Source of the DNA: Streptomyces sp. TLI_105 | Lineage (GTDB): Bacteria; Actinomycetota; Actinomycetes; Streptomycetales; Streptomycetaceae | Reading direction: 5' to 3' | Assembly: GCF_900105415.1 (NCBI RefSeq) | Contig: NZ_FNSM01000001.1 | Coordinates: 2,046,001 to 2,110,000 of the forward strand | Length of the DNA: 64,000 nt | Shown: one piece after another, positions 43,437 through 52,247 of the stretch | How the letters are laid out: each line of letters begins with the position of its first letter | Numbering within the stretch: the stretch's first letter is position 1 | The notes under the pieces: model-generated | Database searches by the model: none | What the model was told of the DNA's origin: nothing | Seen by the model: the letters and a program-made list of their open reading frames with translations, nothing else | Position numbers and translations under genes: made by a program

Positions 43437-44020
43437 CAGGGGTTCACCTCGAAGGCGCGGGCGCGCCGGACCTGGTCGGGGTCGGACATGGCGGCCTGGA
43501 TCTCCTCCGGGCGGCCGTTGTCGATGAAGTGGTCGACCTTGACCTCGATGAAGAGGGCGTCGGCGCGGACGGCGACGGGGCCCTCGGGCCCGCCGATCCG
43601 TCCGACGGCGGTCGAGTAGATCTTGCGGCCGTGCACGGCGGTGACGGCGGCCTCCAGGTGGAGCACGGTGCCGACCGGGACGGGCCGGGCGAAGTCGGTC
43701 TCCAGGCGGCCGGTCACGGCGATGACCCGCAGCAGCCAGTTCAGGGAGCCGAGGGTCTCGTCGAGCGCGGTGGCGAGGACGCCGCCGTGCGCGAGGCCGG
43801 GGGCGCCCTGGTGGTCGGGGGTCACCGTGAACTCGGCGGTGACGGTCACGCCCTCGCCCGCGCGCGCTTCCAGATGGAGGCCGTGGGGCTGTCCGCCGCC
43901 GCACCCGAAGCAGTACTCGTAGTGCGCGCCGAGCAGCTCGCCGGGAGCCGGCGCGTCCGGGTGGCGTACCGGCGGTATGGCGTCGGCCGGCGGGGTGAGG
44001 GCGGCAGATGTTGCAGTCAC
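43436..44020 (-). CDS. PaaI-type hotdog thioesterase
   Basis: 194 residues from GTG at 44020. The hotdog domain is recognisable by GLAHGGVLATALDETLGSL, where HGG and the Asp/Glu helix form the active site, and by VTGRLETDFARPVPVG. An added CFGCGGGQPHGL segment near residue 40 is typical of the actinobacterial branch, in which Cys-Gly pairs may bind metal. The acyl-CoA substrate is unknown. First gene of the thioesterase-dut-DUF3710 unit. Confidence 0.88.
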   Translation of the reverse strand: MTATSAALTPPADAIPPVRHPDAPAPGELLGAHYEYCFGCGGGQPHGLHLEARAGEGVTVTAEFTVTPDHQGAPGLAHGGVLATALDETLGSLNWLLRVIAVTGRLETDFARPVPVGTVLHLEAAVTAVHGRKIYSTAVGRIGGPEGPVAVRADALFIEVKVDHFIDNGRPEEIQAAMSDPDQVRRARAFEVNP

Positions 44021-44078
44021 AGCCGCAGACCTTACCCGCGCGGATGGGCGCAGGTCGCGCCGTGCCAAGCTTGGACGC

Positions 44079-44570
44079 ATGCAGCCTTCCGCACCGTCCC
44101 CGGACCCCTCCCCCGCGGCCTCCGCCGCGCCGCGCTTCGACGAGCGGCTGACGGCGCCCCGCTCGTGGTGGGTGATCGTGGGTCTGATCGGCCTGTCCGG
44201 CGCCCTGATCATGTTCCCGCTGGGTACGGTCCCGATGCTGGGCGGCCTGATCGCGGCGGCGGTGATCGCCGGAGTGGTGGTCTCCTCGTACGGCTCCGCC
44301 CGGATCCGGGTGGTGGCCGGTTCGCTGGTGGCGGGCGACGCGCGGATCCCGGTGGCGGCGCTCGGTGCGGCCGAGGCGCTCGACGCGGAGGAGGCGCGCG
44401 CCTGGCGCACCCACAAGGCGGACCCGCGCGCCTTCATGCTGATGCGCAGCTACGTGCCGGGGGCGGTACGGGTCGAGATCATCGACCCGGCGGACCCGAC
44501 GCCGTACGTGTACCTGTCCAGCCGTGATCCGGAGGCGCTGATCGCGGCCCTGGAGGCGGAGCGCGCCTGA
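44079..44570 (+). CDS. DUF3093 family membrane protein
   Basis: 163 residues: a Pro/Ser-rich N-terminus, two hydrophobic helices near 30-70 (WWVIVGLIGLSGALIMF, LGGLIAAAVIAGVVV), then a cytoplasmic PH-like beta domain (RIRVVAGSLVAGDARIPVAAL, YVYLSSRDPEALIAALE). DUF3093 is actinobacterial and of unknown function. ATG at 44079 has no ribosome site; longer frames run into the divergent thioesterase gene. It ends 19 bases from the convergent EcsC-like gene. Confidence 0.85.
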   Translation: MQPSAPSPDPSPAASAAPRFDERLTAPRSWWVIVGLIGLSGALIMFPLGTVPMLGGLIAAAVIAGVVVSSYGSARIRVVAGSLVAGDARIPVAALGAAEALDAEEARAWRTHKADPRAFMLMRSYVPGAVRVEIIDPADPTPYVYLSSRDPEALIAALEAERA

Positions 44571-44589
44571 CCCGGCGCGCCCGCCCGCG

Positions 44590-45633
44590 TCAGAAGCCCA
44601 GCTCCTTGGGGTTCTCGGGCTGCTCCAGCGGGGGCAGCTCCGGGAGGGCGTCCCAGGGGATCTGGCGGGCGCGGAGGTCCTTGCGGATGTGCGCGGCGAG
44701 CTTCTTGGTGTCGCGGCGGTTCATGACGGCGCCGACGGCCGCGCCGACCATGAAGGGCGCGAGGTTCGGCAGGTTGCGCACCATGCGTTTCATGATCTGC
44801 TGGCGCAGTTCGCGCTTGAGCTGACCGCCGAGTGCGGCGTTGACCGTGGTGGGCTTGGTGGGGTCGATGCCCCGCTCCTCCGCCCAGGAGGTCAGATAGG
44901 CCACCGAGCGCTGGGTGAGCCGGCCGGGGGGCCGCTGCCCGTAGACCTCGTGCAGCTCGGCGATGAGTTTGAGCTCCACGGCGGCGACGCCGGTGATCTC
45001 GGCCGCCAGCTCGGCCGGCAGGGCCGGGGGGACGGGGAGCATGGCGGCTGCGCCGACGCCCGCGCCCACGGTCGAGCTCGCGTTCGCCGCGCCGGCGACG
45101 AGTTTGTCGGCGAGCTCCTCGGGGCCGAGCCCGGGGAACTGTCCGCGCAGGGTCGCCAGGTCGCGGACGGGGATCCGCGGGGCGAGGTCGATCAGCCGGT
45201 CGGCCAGATGGCCGAGACCGGCCTTGGCGCTGTCTCCGCCACGCCTCACGCCCTGCCGGACGCCCTGCGTGACGCCGCGCCGGACGGCGTCGATCCGGTC
45301 GGAGTCGATCCTGATCCGGTCGAGCTGGGCCCGCGCGGGGTTGGCCAGCCGCCTGACGGCGCCGAGGCGTCCGCCCTTCCGGGCATCGGCCGACGCGTCG
45401 CCCTGCCCCGCCGGCAGGCGCGCCGGATCCGCCTCGGCGGCCTCGATGACTGCTTCGAGCGAGGCCGGGAGGCCTCGCTCGTCGTCACGTGCGCCGAGGG
45501 AGGGCAGGGAGGCGGTGCGCTCGGCTTCAGGGGCCTCCTGGGCACCCTCTGCCGGGCCCGAGCCGCCCTTGTGCGTCTCCGGGCTCCAGGGGAGCCGCAG
45601 ACGCCGCTTCCGGGACGGTGTGTCGCCTGCCAC
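44590..45633 (-). CDS. EcsC-like protein, function unknown
   Basis: 347 residues. The first 120 are low-complexity and charged. The rest is helical with a glycine/alanine segment STVGAGVGAAAMLPVPPALPAEL followed by LKLIAELHEVYGQ, which recalls the EcsC family, and a basic stretch RQQIMKRMVRNLPNLAPFMVGAAVGAV that may be membrane-associated. Conserved in this core neighbourhood between DUF3093 and DUF4193. The EcsC match is by eye only. Confidence 0.75.
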   Translation of the reverse strand: MAGDTPSRKRRLRLPWSPETHKGGSGPAEGAQEAPEAERTASLPSLGARDDERGLPASLEAVIEAAEADPARLPAGQGDASADARKGGRLGAVRRLANPARAQLDRIRIDSDRIDAVRRGVTQGVRQGVRRGGDSAKAGLGHLADRLIDLAPRIPVRDLATLRGQFPGLGPEELADKLVAGAANASSTVGAGVGAAAMLPVPPALPAELAAEITGVAAVELKLIAELHEVYGQRPPGRLTQRSVAYLTSWAEERGIDPTKPTTVNAALGGQLKRELRQQIMKRMVRNLPNLAPFMVGAAVGAVMNRRDTKKLAAHIRKDLRARQIPWDALPELPPLEQPENPKELGF

Positions 45634-45645
45634 GGCCGAGCGGTC

Positions 45646-45942
45646 TCAGTCGCAGTCGCGGCAGATCGGCTGGCCGTTCTTCTCCCGCGCCAGCTGGCTG
45701 CGGTGGTGCACGAGGAAGCAGCTCATGCAGGTGAACTCGTCGGCCTGCTTGGGCAGGACCCGGACGGCCAGCTCCTCGTTCGAGAGGTCGGCGCCCGGAA
45801 GCTCCAGGCCTTCGGCGGCCTCGAACTCGTCGACGTCGACGGTCGAGGTCGACTTGTCGTTCCGGCGGGCCTTCAGTTCTTCAAGGCTGTCCGAGTCGAC
45901 GTCGTCGTCGGTCTTGCGTGGGGTGTCGTAATCCGTTGCCAT
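45646..45942 (-). CDS. DUF4193 zinc-ribbon protein
   Basis: 98 residues from MATDYDTPRK, with GGGGAGAG upstream. An acidic first half (Asp/Glu-rich) is followed by a C-terminal zinc ribbon: FTCMSCFLVHHR and PICRDCD, two CxxC pairs. Acidic tail plus ribbon suggests a protein-binding partner, for example of RNA polymerase, as with other small actinobacterial ribbons (inference). It is followed by the EcsC-like gene 12 bases downstream. Confidence 0.9.
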   Translation of the reverse strand: MATDYDTPRKTDDDVDSDSLEELKARRNDKSTSTVDVDEFEAAEGLELPGADLSNEELAVRVLPKQADEFTCMSCFLVHHRSQLAREKNGQPICRDCD

Positions 45943-46337
45943 GTCGCTCTCCCCCTCTGGGTGGTTGCGGTGTCTCCAGCGCACGTAACGCGTGAGAGGT
46001 CGGACTTGTGCCCGACCTGAGGCGGAGATTTTGCCTCACATCAAGGTCTGTTACTCAATCGACACCCGTCGCGCCCTCTCACGAGTGATCGGCTTGGGGT
46101 GGCGAACCGGACCGTACACGGTCCTCCGGGCGGCCCTCGCAGGCGCCACCCCGTGTACTTCCCGTCATTCCGGGCCCCGGAAACCCGGACTTTTCCTGGT
46201 TTTCCGAGGGTTTTCCCGGTCACGGAGAGTGGAGGGCCGAACACCCCCTCCTGTGATCGATCACACATGAGCGTCTCAGGATCGGGGCTCCGGAATTCCG
46301 CGCAAAGCGAACGGAACCGGTCGGCCCGTGCAGTGTG
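45943..46337. other. Long leader region between cutS and the DUF4193 gene
   Basis: About 395 bases without a gene. It should hold the DUF4193 promoter and the cutS terminator. Seen are an inverted repeat AGGTCGG / CCGACCT (45997-46003 and 46012-46018) just 55 bases before the DUF4193 start, an AT-richer block near 46030-46060, and the 14-base palindrome listed next. Open frames are not credible. Confidence 0.55.
46252..46265. promoter_or_regulatory. Perfect palindrome TGTGATCGATCACA
   Basis: The 14-base palindrome contains GTG-N6-CAC, the pattern of Crp-family sites in Streptomyces, and resembles the E. coli CRP site with two fewer central bases. It is about 70 bases beyond the cutS stop and 310 bases upstream of DUF4193, so its target is unclear. 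Confidence 0.4.
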
Positions 46338-47576
46338 TCAGATCGGCAGAGTGACGCGCATCACGAGCCCGCCGCCCTCGCGTGGCTCCGCGATGATACG
46401 GCCGCCGTGGGCGCGGGCCACGGACCGGGCGATCGACAGGCCGAGACCGACCCCCTTGTCGCTGCCCGTCCGCTCCTGCCGGAGCCTCCTGAACGGTTCG
46501 AAGAGGTTGTCGATCTCGTACGCGGGGACCACAGGACCCGTGTTCGAGACGACCAGGACCGCCTGGCCGTCCTTGGCCTCGGTGGTGACCTCCACCCAGC
46601 CTCCCTCCGGCACGTTGTACCGCACGGCGTTCTGGAGCAGGTTCAGTGCGATCCGTTCGAGGAGCACGCCGTTGCCCTGGACGACGGCGGGCGCGCGCTC
46701 GCCCCGGATCTCCACGCCCTTGGCCTCGGCCTCGGCGTGCACCTGGTCGACGCCGCGCTCGGCGACCTCGGCCAGGTCGACGGGTTTGCGCTCGATGATC
46801 TGGTTGTCGCTGCGGGCGAGCAGCAGCAGGCCCTCGACGAGCTGTTCGCTGCGCTCGTTGGTGGCGAGCAGGGTCTTGCCGAGCTGCTGGAGCTCGACCG
46901 GCGCCCCGGGGTCCGAGAGGTGGACCTCCAGGAGGGTGCGGTTGATCGCGAGCGGGGTCCGCAGCTCGTGCGAGGCGTTCGCGACGAAGCGCTGCTGGGC
47001 CGTGAAGGCCCGCTCCAGGCGGTCCAGCATCTCGTCGAAGGTGTCGGCGAGCTCCTTGAGCTCGTCGTCGGGGCCGTCCAGCTCGATCCGCCGGGACAGG
47101 TCGGAGCCGGCCACCTGGCGGGCGGTCCGGGTGATCCGGCCGAGCGGGGAGAGCACCCGTCCCGCCATGGCGTAGCCGAAGGCGAAGGCGATGATGCTCA
47201 GGCCGAGCAGGGCGAAGAGGGACCGGCGCAGGAGGTCGTCCAGGGCCAGGTCGCTCTGGTGTCGCAGACAGAGCGTGACGGCGTCGTTGAGCTGGTCGCC
47301 GGTGGGCGACTCGGGCAGCCGGCACCAGGAGGTGGTGGGCTGGACCGTGCCGTTGACGACCTTGAAGGGCAGCTGGGAGGTGCTGTCGCTGAGGGCCTGG
47401 GCGGTGAAGAGGTAGATGATCGACAGCAGCAGGATGCCGGCGATCAGGAACATCCCGCCGTACAGCAGCGTGAGCCGTATCCGGATGGTCGGGCGCAGCA
47501 GCGGCCGGACGGGGTCCCGGGGGTCCCAGGTCGGTTTCGGGGGCGCCTGGGGGTGGGGCGCGGGGGTCGTGGCCAT
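46338..47576 (-). CDS. cutS: CutS sensor histidine kinase
   Basis: 412 residues. Membrane helices lie at about 34-58 and 119-139, with a short extracellular loop of 60 residues carrying Cys85 and Cys103. Then come HAMP, a kinase His203 in NASHELRTPLAI, N box NLLQNAVRYN and GVGLGLSIARSVARAHGG. Order and neighbourhood match the Streptomyces CutRS pair. The two extracellular Cys could form a disulfide and let the kinase sense redox or folding stress at the surface, as proposed for CutS. It starts 4 bases after the cutR stop. Confidence 0.92.
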   Translation of the reverse strand: MATTPAPHPQAPPKPTWDPRDPVRPLLRPTIRIRLTLLYGGMFLIAGILLLSIIYLFTAQALSDSTSQLPFKVVNGTVQPTTSWCRLPESPTGDQLNDAVTLCLRHQSDLALDDLLRRSLFALLGLSIIAFAFGYAMAGRVLSPLGRITRTARQVAGSDLSRRIELDGPDDELKELADTFDEMLDRLERAFTAQQRFVANASHELRTPLAINRTLLEVHLSDPGAPVELQQLGKTLLATNERSEQLVEGLLLLARSDNQIIERKPVDLAEVAERGVDQVHAEAEAKGVEIRGERAPAVVQGNGVLLERIALNLLQNAVRYNVPEGGWVEVTTEAKDGQAVLVVSNTGPVVPAYEIDNLFEPFRRLRQERTGSDKGVGLGLSIARSVARAHGGRIIAEPREGGGLVMRVTLPI

Positions 47577-47580
47577 CAGG

Positions 47581-48234
47581 TCAGATCCGGTACCCGGAGC
47601 CGGGGACGGTGACGATGACGGGCGGCTCGCCGAGCTTGCGCCGGAGGGTCATGACGGTGACGCGCACGACGTTGGTGAACGGATCGGTGTTCTCGTCCCA
47701 GGCCTTCTCCAGGAGCTGCTCGGCCGAGACGACGGCGCCCTCGCTGCGCATGAGGACCTCCAGGACGGCGAACTCCTTCGGCGCGAGCTGGACCTCCCGG
47801 CCCTCGCGGAAGACCTCCCGGCGGTTGGGGTCGAGCTTGATGCCGGCGCGCTCCAGGACGGGCGGGAGCGGGACGGTGGTGCGGCGGCCGAGGGCGCGCA
47901 CGCGCGCGGTGAGCTCGGTGAAGGCGAAGGGCTTGGGGAGGTAGTCGTCCGCCCCGAGCTCCAGGCCCTCGACGCGGTCGCTGACGTCGCCGGAGGCGGT
48001 GAGCATCAGGACGCGGGTGGGCATGCCGAGCTCGACGATCTTGCGGCAGACGTCGTCGCCGTGGACGAGCGGGAGGTCGCGGTCGAGGACGACGACGTCG
48101 TAGTCGTTGACCCCCACGCGCTCCAGGGCCGCGGCGCCGTCGTACACGACGTCGACGGCCATGGCCTCCCGGCGCAGTCCGGTGGCCACCGCATCGGCGA
48201 GCAGCTGCTCGTCCTCGACGACGAGTACGCGCAC
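47581..48234 (-). CDS. cutR: CutR response regulator
   Basis: 217 residues from GTG at 48234. Receiver domain: VVEDEQLLADAV, phospho-Asp in VVVLDRDLPLVHGDD, Lys in YLPKPFAFTEL. OmpR-type winged helix: APKEFAVLEVLMRSEG, VVRVTVMTLRRKLG. The ATG three codons earlier directly touches the GGGAAGG ribosome site and is unlikely to be used; the GTG has the right distance of about 9 bases and gives the length I recall for CutR. It acts with CutS. Confidence 0.93.
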   Translation of the reverse strand: MRVLVVEDEQLLADAVATGLRREAMAVDVVYDGAAALERVGVNDYDVVVLDRDLPLVHGDDVCRKIVELGMPTRVLMLTASGDVSDRVEGLELGADDYLPKPFAFTELTARVRALGRRTTVPLPPVLERAGIKLDPNRREVFREGREVQLAPKEFAVLEVLMRSEGAVVSAEQLLEKAWDENTDPFTNVVRVTVMTLRRKLGEPPVIVTVPGSGYRI

Positions 48235-48596
48235 GTCGTACATCCTTCCCGTTGAGCCGCTGTCCGGGGTGGGACCGGCTGAAATCCGAGCACTGACTGT
48301 GCGTGTCCATCCTGCCCCGTACGCGCGTAAACCGGCTGTAAGACGGGGGTGCGGGGCCTCGGGCGGGCGGGGGCGCGCGGTGGGGCGCGCGGGCCGGAAC
48401 GAAGAATTCACCGGATTCGCGGGCCAGTTGAGGTTTCTCTGAGGAAGGGGTTGGGGAGGACGACTGCACACCCCGTGATCACGCCCTGTATGTGGCGCGC
48501 CACCTACCGCTCTCTGTCCCCCAGAGTTCGCAGTGCGTGATCCACCCACCCTCGGCACACCCCCGTGCCACCGGACCCACGAGGAGGGGGCGCACG
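48235..48596. other. Divergent promoter region of cutR and a small gene
   Basis: About 360 bases with no gene. It must hold the promoters of cutR (minus) and of the 57-residue gene (plus). A relatively AT-rich segment around 48402-48440 (GAAGAATTCACC, GAGGTTTCTCTGAGG) is the best candidate. No clear palindrome was found. Confidence 0.5.
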
Positions 48597-48770
48597 ATGG
48601 ACGCTTTCACCGCAGGACTGCTGCACCGCATCAGGACCACGCAGACGGACCTCACGCGGGCCCGTGAGACGGGCGACGACTACCTGGCGGAGGTGGAGCA
48701 GGCGGAGCTGGAAGACCTGCACCGGCTGGCCGCCGAGCACGGCGTGGAGGTGGCCTCGCCGGGCGTCTGA
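48597..48770 (+). CDS. Small conserved-type hypothetical protein, 57 residues
   Basis: The ATG at 48597 follows GAGGAGGGGG at ideal distance. The product is one amphipathic helical hairpin (TAGLLHRIRTTQTDLTRARETGD, EQAELEDLHRLAAEHGVEV) with regular acidic and basic residues, no Cys and no membrane segment. Small proteins of this kind recur beside cutRS in Streptomyces as far as I recall. Function unknown. Ends before a strong terminator. Confidence 0.8.
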   Translation: MDAFTAGLLHRIRTTQTDLTRARETGDDYLAEVEQAELEDLHRLAAEHGVEVASPGV

Positions 48771-48784
48771 CCCGTACACGCACG

Positions 48785-48821
48785 CGAGGGCCCCGGCGCC
48801 GTCCCGGCACCGGGGCCCTCG
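48785..48821. terminator. Bidirectional hairpin between convergent genes
   Basis: CGAGGGCCCCGGCGCC and GGCACCGGGGCCCTCG pair over 16 positions with one mismatch around GTCCC. It lies between the small plus-strand gene and the inositol monophosphatase gene that runs toward it. Confidence 0.85.
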
Positions 48822-48902
48822 TGCGTCCGTCTCCCGACCTCTTCGGCCCTGACCCGGCCTCATCCGAAGGCCCTGATCCGACCTGATCCGAAGGGCAAGG
48901 CC

Positions 48903-49703
48903 CTAGTCGTGCCAGGCCCCCAGCTCCTCCAGGAGCTCCTGGAGCGGCTCGAAGAGGCCCGGGGAGGAGGCGAGCGTCAGCTCGCCCGACTCCGGCTCCC
49001 CGGGGCGGCCGCCGGTGAGGCCGCCGGCCTCGCGGGCGATGAGCGCGCCCGCCGCGAGGTCCCAGGGGTTGAGGCCGCGCTCGTAGTACGCGTCGAGGCG
49101 GCCGGCTGCGACGTCGCAGAGGTCGATGGCGGCCGAGCCGCCGCGCCGGATGTCGCGGACGCGCGGGATGACGCGCTGGGCCACGTCGGCCTGGTGGGCG
49201 CGGCGGGCCTGGAGATACCCGAAGCCGGTGCCGAGGAGGGCCTCGTCGAGCGCGGGCGAGGGGCGGACGGCGAGGCGCCGCTCCCCCGCGTACGCCCCGC
49301 CGCCGAGGACCGCCCGGTAGGTCTCGCCGCGCATCGGCGCCTCGACGACGCCGACGACGGTCTCGCCGTCCCGCTCGGCGGCGATCGAGACCGCCCAGGT
49401 GGGCAGGCCGTACAGGTAGTTCACGGTGCCGTCGAGCGGGTCGATCACCCAGCGGACCCCGCTGGTCCCGGGGCTCGACGCGCCCTCCTCGCCGAGGAAG
49501 CCGTCGTGCGGGCGGTGCTCGGCGAGGAAGCCGATGATCAGCTTCTCGGCCGCGATGTCCATCTCGGTGACCACGTCGATGGGGCTCGACTTGGTCCTCG
49601 CCACGGCCAGGTCGTCGGGCCGGCCGTCGCGCAGCAGCGCTCCGGCCCGCAGGGCGGCCTCCAGGGCGAGGTCGAGCAGTTCGGTGAGCAGGGGGTCGGT
49701 CAC
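48903..49703 (-). CDS. Inositol monophosphatase family protein
   Basis: 266 residues from GTG, with AAGGAG upstream. Metal-binding motifs are GEEGASS (motif 1), WVIDPLDGTVNY (DPxDGT, motif 2) and LNPWDLAAGALIAREAGG (WDxAAG, motif 3), complete for a magnesium-dependent sugar phosphatase such as inositol-1-phosphatase or a histidinol-phosphatase-like member. In actinobacteria myo-inositol is needed for mycothiol and phosphatidylinositol. It starts 9 bases after the ferrochelatase stop. Confidence 0.92.
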   Translation of the reverse strand: MTDPLLTELLDLALEAALRAGALLRDGRPDDLAVARTKSSPIDVVTEMDIAAEKLIIGFLAEHRPHDGFLGEEGASSPGTSGVRWVIDPLDGTVNYLYGLPTWAVSIAAERDGETVVGVVEAPMRGETYRAVLGGGAYAGERRLAVRPSPALDEALLGTGFGYLQARRAHQADVAQRVIPRVRDIRRGGSAAIDLCDVAAGRLDAYYERGLNPWDLAAGALIAREAGGLTGGRPGEPESGELTLASSPGLFEPLQELLEELGAWHD

Positions 49704-49712
49704 GTCGGCTCC

Positions 49713-50840
49713 TTACGCGTACGGACTGTCGGCGCCGGCCGCCGCCGGCCGCTCGGCCCTGGCCGGGCAGCAGCCGATCGGGCAGAGGTCGTGGGAGGCC
49801 CCGAGCGCGCCCAGGGCGCACCGCTCCGCCTTGCCGCCCCGCTGGTGCGCCGCCCGCTCCAGGACGAGCTCGCGGACGGCGGCGGCGAAGCGCGGGTCGG
49901 CCCCGACGGTCGCCGAGCGGCGGACGGGCAGGCCGAGCTCGGCCGCCTTGGCCGTGGCCTCGGTGTCGAGGTCGTAGAGGACCTCCATGTGGTCGGAGAC
50001 GAAGCCGATCGGGACCATGACGGCGGCGGGCGCGCCGGCCTCGTGCAGCTCCTCCAGGTGGTCGCAGATGTCGGGTTCCAGCCACGGGATGTGGGGGGCG
50101 CCGCTGCGGGACTGGTAGACGAGCTTCCACGGGTGGTCGACGCCGGTCTCCTCGCGGACGGCGTCGACGATCACCCGTGCGACGTCGAGGTGCTGGCGCA
50201 CGTAGGCCCCGCCCTCGCCGTGCTCGGCGACCGGGCCGGAGGTGTCGGCGGCGGAGTCGGGGATGGAGTGGGTGGTGAAGGCGAGGTGGGCGCGGTCCCG
50301 CACGGCCGGGTCGAGCTCGGCGAGCGAGGCGAGGACGCCCTCGACCATGGGCCCGACGAAGCCGGGGTGGTTGAAGTAGTGCCGGAGCTTGTCGACCCGG
50401 GGCAGCGGGAGCCCCTCCGCCTCCAGGGTGGCGAGCGCGTCGGCGAGGTTCTCGCGGTACTGGCGGCAGCCGGAGTAGGAGGCGTACGCGCTGGTGGTGA
50501 GGACGGCGATGTGGCGCCGTCCGTCGGTGATCATCTCGCGGAGGGTGTCGGTGAGGTACGGCGCCCAGTTCCGGTTTCCCCAGTAGACCGGCAGGTCGAG
50601 TCCGGCCTGCTCGAAGTCCGTCCGCAGCGCGTCGAGGAGCGCGCGGTTCTGGTCGTTGATCGGGGAGACGCCGCCGAAGAGGAAGTAGTGCTGCCCCACT
50701 TCCTTGAGCCGTTCCTTCGGGATGCCGCGGCCGCGGGTCACGTTCTCCAGGAACGGGACCACGTCGTCAGGGCCCTCGGGGCCGCCGAAGGAGAGCAGCA
50801 GCAGGGCGTCGTACGGGGCGGGATCGTGCTGATCGGACAT
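49713..50840 (-). CDS. hemH: Ferrochelatase with [2Fe-2S] cysteine set
   Basis: 375 residues. The N-terminal [21 protein letters not shown] and the active-site His region [11 protein letters not shown] are typical, and the Glu pair region [11 protein letters not shown] is present. The C-terminus contains Cys residues in [21 protein letters not shown], the cluster ligands of actinobacterial ferrochelatases. In Gram-positive bacteria this enzyme inserts iron into coproporphyrin III (CpfC). ATG at 50840 gives the usual start; the longer frame lacks a site. Divergent from an MFS transporter. Confidence 0.93.
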   Translation of the reverse strand: MSDQHDPAPYDALLLLSFGGPEGPDDVVPFLENVTRGRGIPKERLKEVGQHYFLFGGVSPINDQNRALLDALRTDFEQAGLDLPVYWGNRNWAPYLTDTLREMITDGRRHIAVLTTSAYASYSGCRQYRENLADALATLEAEGLPLPRVDKLRHYFNHPGFVGPMVEGVLASLAELDPAVRDRAHLAFTTHSIPDSAADTSGPVAEHGEGGAYVRQHLDVARVIVDAVREETGVDHPWKLVYQSRSGAPHIPWLEPDICDHLEELHEAGAPAAVMVPIGFVSDHMEVLYDLDTEATAKAAELGLPVRRSATVGADPRFAAAVRELVLERAAHQRGGKAERCALGALGASHDLCPIGCCPARAERPAAAGADSPYA

Positions 50841-50924
50841 GGCACCGATCCTCCCACCCGCCCCGACGGTGGCGGGCTCGGCCTGTCGTCCGCGCGGCCC
50901 TTCGTCCGAAAAAGGAGGATGACC

Positions 50925-50984
50925 GATCGACTTCAACACCGTAGGCTTTAGCTATTAATTACACGTGTTGACCAAGGACCTCTC
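50925..50984 (+). promoter_or_regulatory. AT-rich promoter region of the MFS gene
   Basis: Around 50941-50970 the sequence (GGCTTTAGCTATTAATTACA) is far more AT-rich than its surroundings. TTCAAC at about 50933 and TATTAA some 15 bases later can serve as -35 and -10. AAGGA lies 6 bases before the TTG start. The palindrome-like ACACGTGTTG includes ACACGTGT. Confidence 0.4.
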
Positions 50985-52247
50985 TTGCCCAGTCCCTACC
51001 GCGCGATCTTCGCGGCGCCCGGAACCGTCTCGTTCTCCGTCGCGGGCTTCCTCGGCCGGATGCCGCTGTCCATGATGGGCATCGGCATCGTGACCATGAT
51101 TTCGCAGGTCACCGGCCGGTACGGCCTCGCCGGAGCGCTCTCGGCGACGCTCGCGATGTCCGCCGCGGTCCTCGGCCCGCTCGTCTCGCGCCTGGTCGAC
51201 CGGCACGGACAGCGCAAGGTGCTCCGCCCGGTGACGCTGGTCTCGCTCGCCGCGGCCGCCGGACTCCTCCTCTGCGTGCAGCAGAAGGCCCCGGACTGGA
51301 CCCTCTTCGTCTTCACGGGCGTGATCGGCTGCGTGCCGAGCCTCGGCGCGATGATCCGCGCCCGGTGGGCGGAGATCTACCGGGGCGAGGAGCGGCGCCT
51401 GCACACGGCGTACTCCTGGGAGTCGATCGTCGACGAGGTGTGCTTCATCTTCGGGCCGATCCTCTCGATCGGCCTGTCGACGGCCTGGTTCCCCGAGGCC
51501 GGTCCGCTGTTCGCCGGGGCGTTCCTGGCCGTCGGCGCGTTCTGGCTGACCTCGCAGCGCGCCACCGAGCCGGTCCCCCACCCGCAGCGCGGCACCCGGG
51601 GCGCCTCCGCGCTCCGCTCCCGCGGCCTCCAGGTCCTCACCCTCGCCTTCGTCGCCACCGGCGCGATCTTCGGCTCGGTGGACGTGGTGACCGTGGCCTT
51701 CGCCGAGGAGCAGGGCCACAAGGCCGCCGCCAGCCTCGTCCTGGCCGTGTACGCGCTGGGCTCCGGCGTGGCCGGCGCCGTCTTCGGACTGCTCCACCTC
51801 AAGGGCGAGCCGTCCCACAGGTGGCTCCTGGGCATCTGTGCGATGGCCGTGAGTATGATCCCCCTCCTACTGGCCGGGAACCTGCCGTTGCTGGCCGTGG
51901 CGCTCTTTGTCGCGGGCCTGTCCATCGCACCGACGATGGTGACCACCATGGCCCTCGTCGAAGCGCACGTACCGCGCGCCAAGCTGACCGAGGGCATGAC
52001 CTGGACGGGTACCGGCCTCGCGATCGGTGTGGCGCTCGGCTCCTCGGCCGCCGGCTGGGTGGTCGACGCGTCGGGTGCCGAGGCGGGGTACGTGGTGCCC
52101 GTCGTCTCGGGTGCGCTCGCGGTCGCGGTGGGTCTCCTCGGACACCGCCGGCTGCGCAGGCCGGCGCCGAACCGGGAGGGGCAGCGTGAGCGGGACGACA
52201 ACAGCGGGGTCGGGGAGCGTCAGGACGGCGGGCAGCCCGTGGCGTAA
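50985..52247 (+). CDS. MFS transporter
   Basis: 420 residues, about twelve membrane helices. The loop after helix 2 carries RLVDRHGQRKVLRP, the MFS A-motif variant (D-x3-G-x-R). Central loop and C-terminal tail are soluble; the tail is charged and low-complexity. The substrate cannot be told; export of a small molecule is most common for this type. TTG start at 50985 with AAGGA. Its last 62 bases overlap the FAD oxidase gene in another frame. Confidence 0.88.
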   Translation: MPSPYRAIFAAPGTVSFSVAGFLGRMPLSMMGIGIVTMISQVTGRYGLAGALSATLAMSAAVLGPLVSRLVDRHGQRKVLRPVTLVSLAAAAGLLLCVQQKAPDWTLFVFTGVIGCVPSLGAMIRARWAEIYRGEERRLHTAYSWESIVDEVCFIFGPILSIGLSTAWFPEAGPLFAGAFLAVGAFWLTSQRATEPVPHPQRGTRGASALRSRGLQVLTLAFVATGAIFGSVDVVTVAFAEEQGHKAAASLVLAVYALGSGVAGAVFGLLHLKGEPSHRWLLGICAMAVSMIPLLLAGNLPLLAVALFVAGLSIAPTMVTTMALVEAHVPRAKLTEGMTWTGTGLAIGVALGSSAAGWVVDASGAEAGYVVPVVSGALAVAVGLLGHRRLRRPAPNREGQRERDDNSGVGERQDGGQPVA

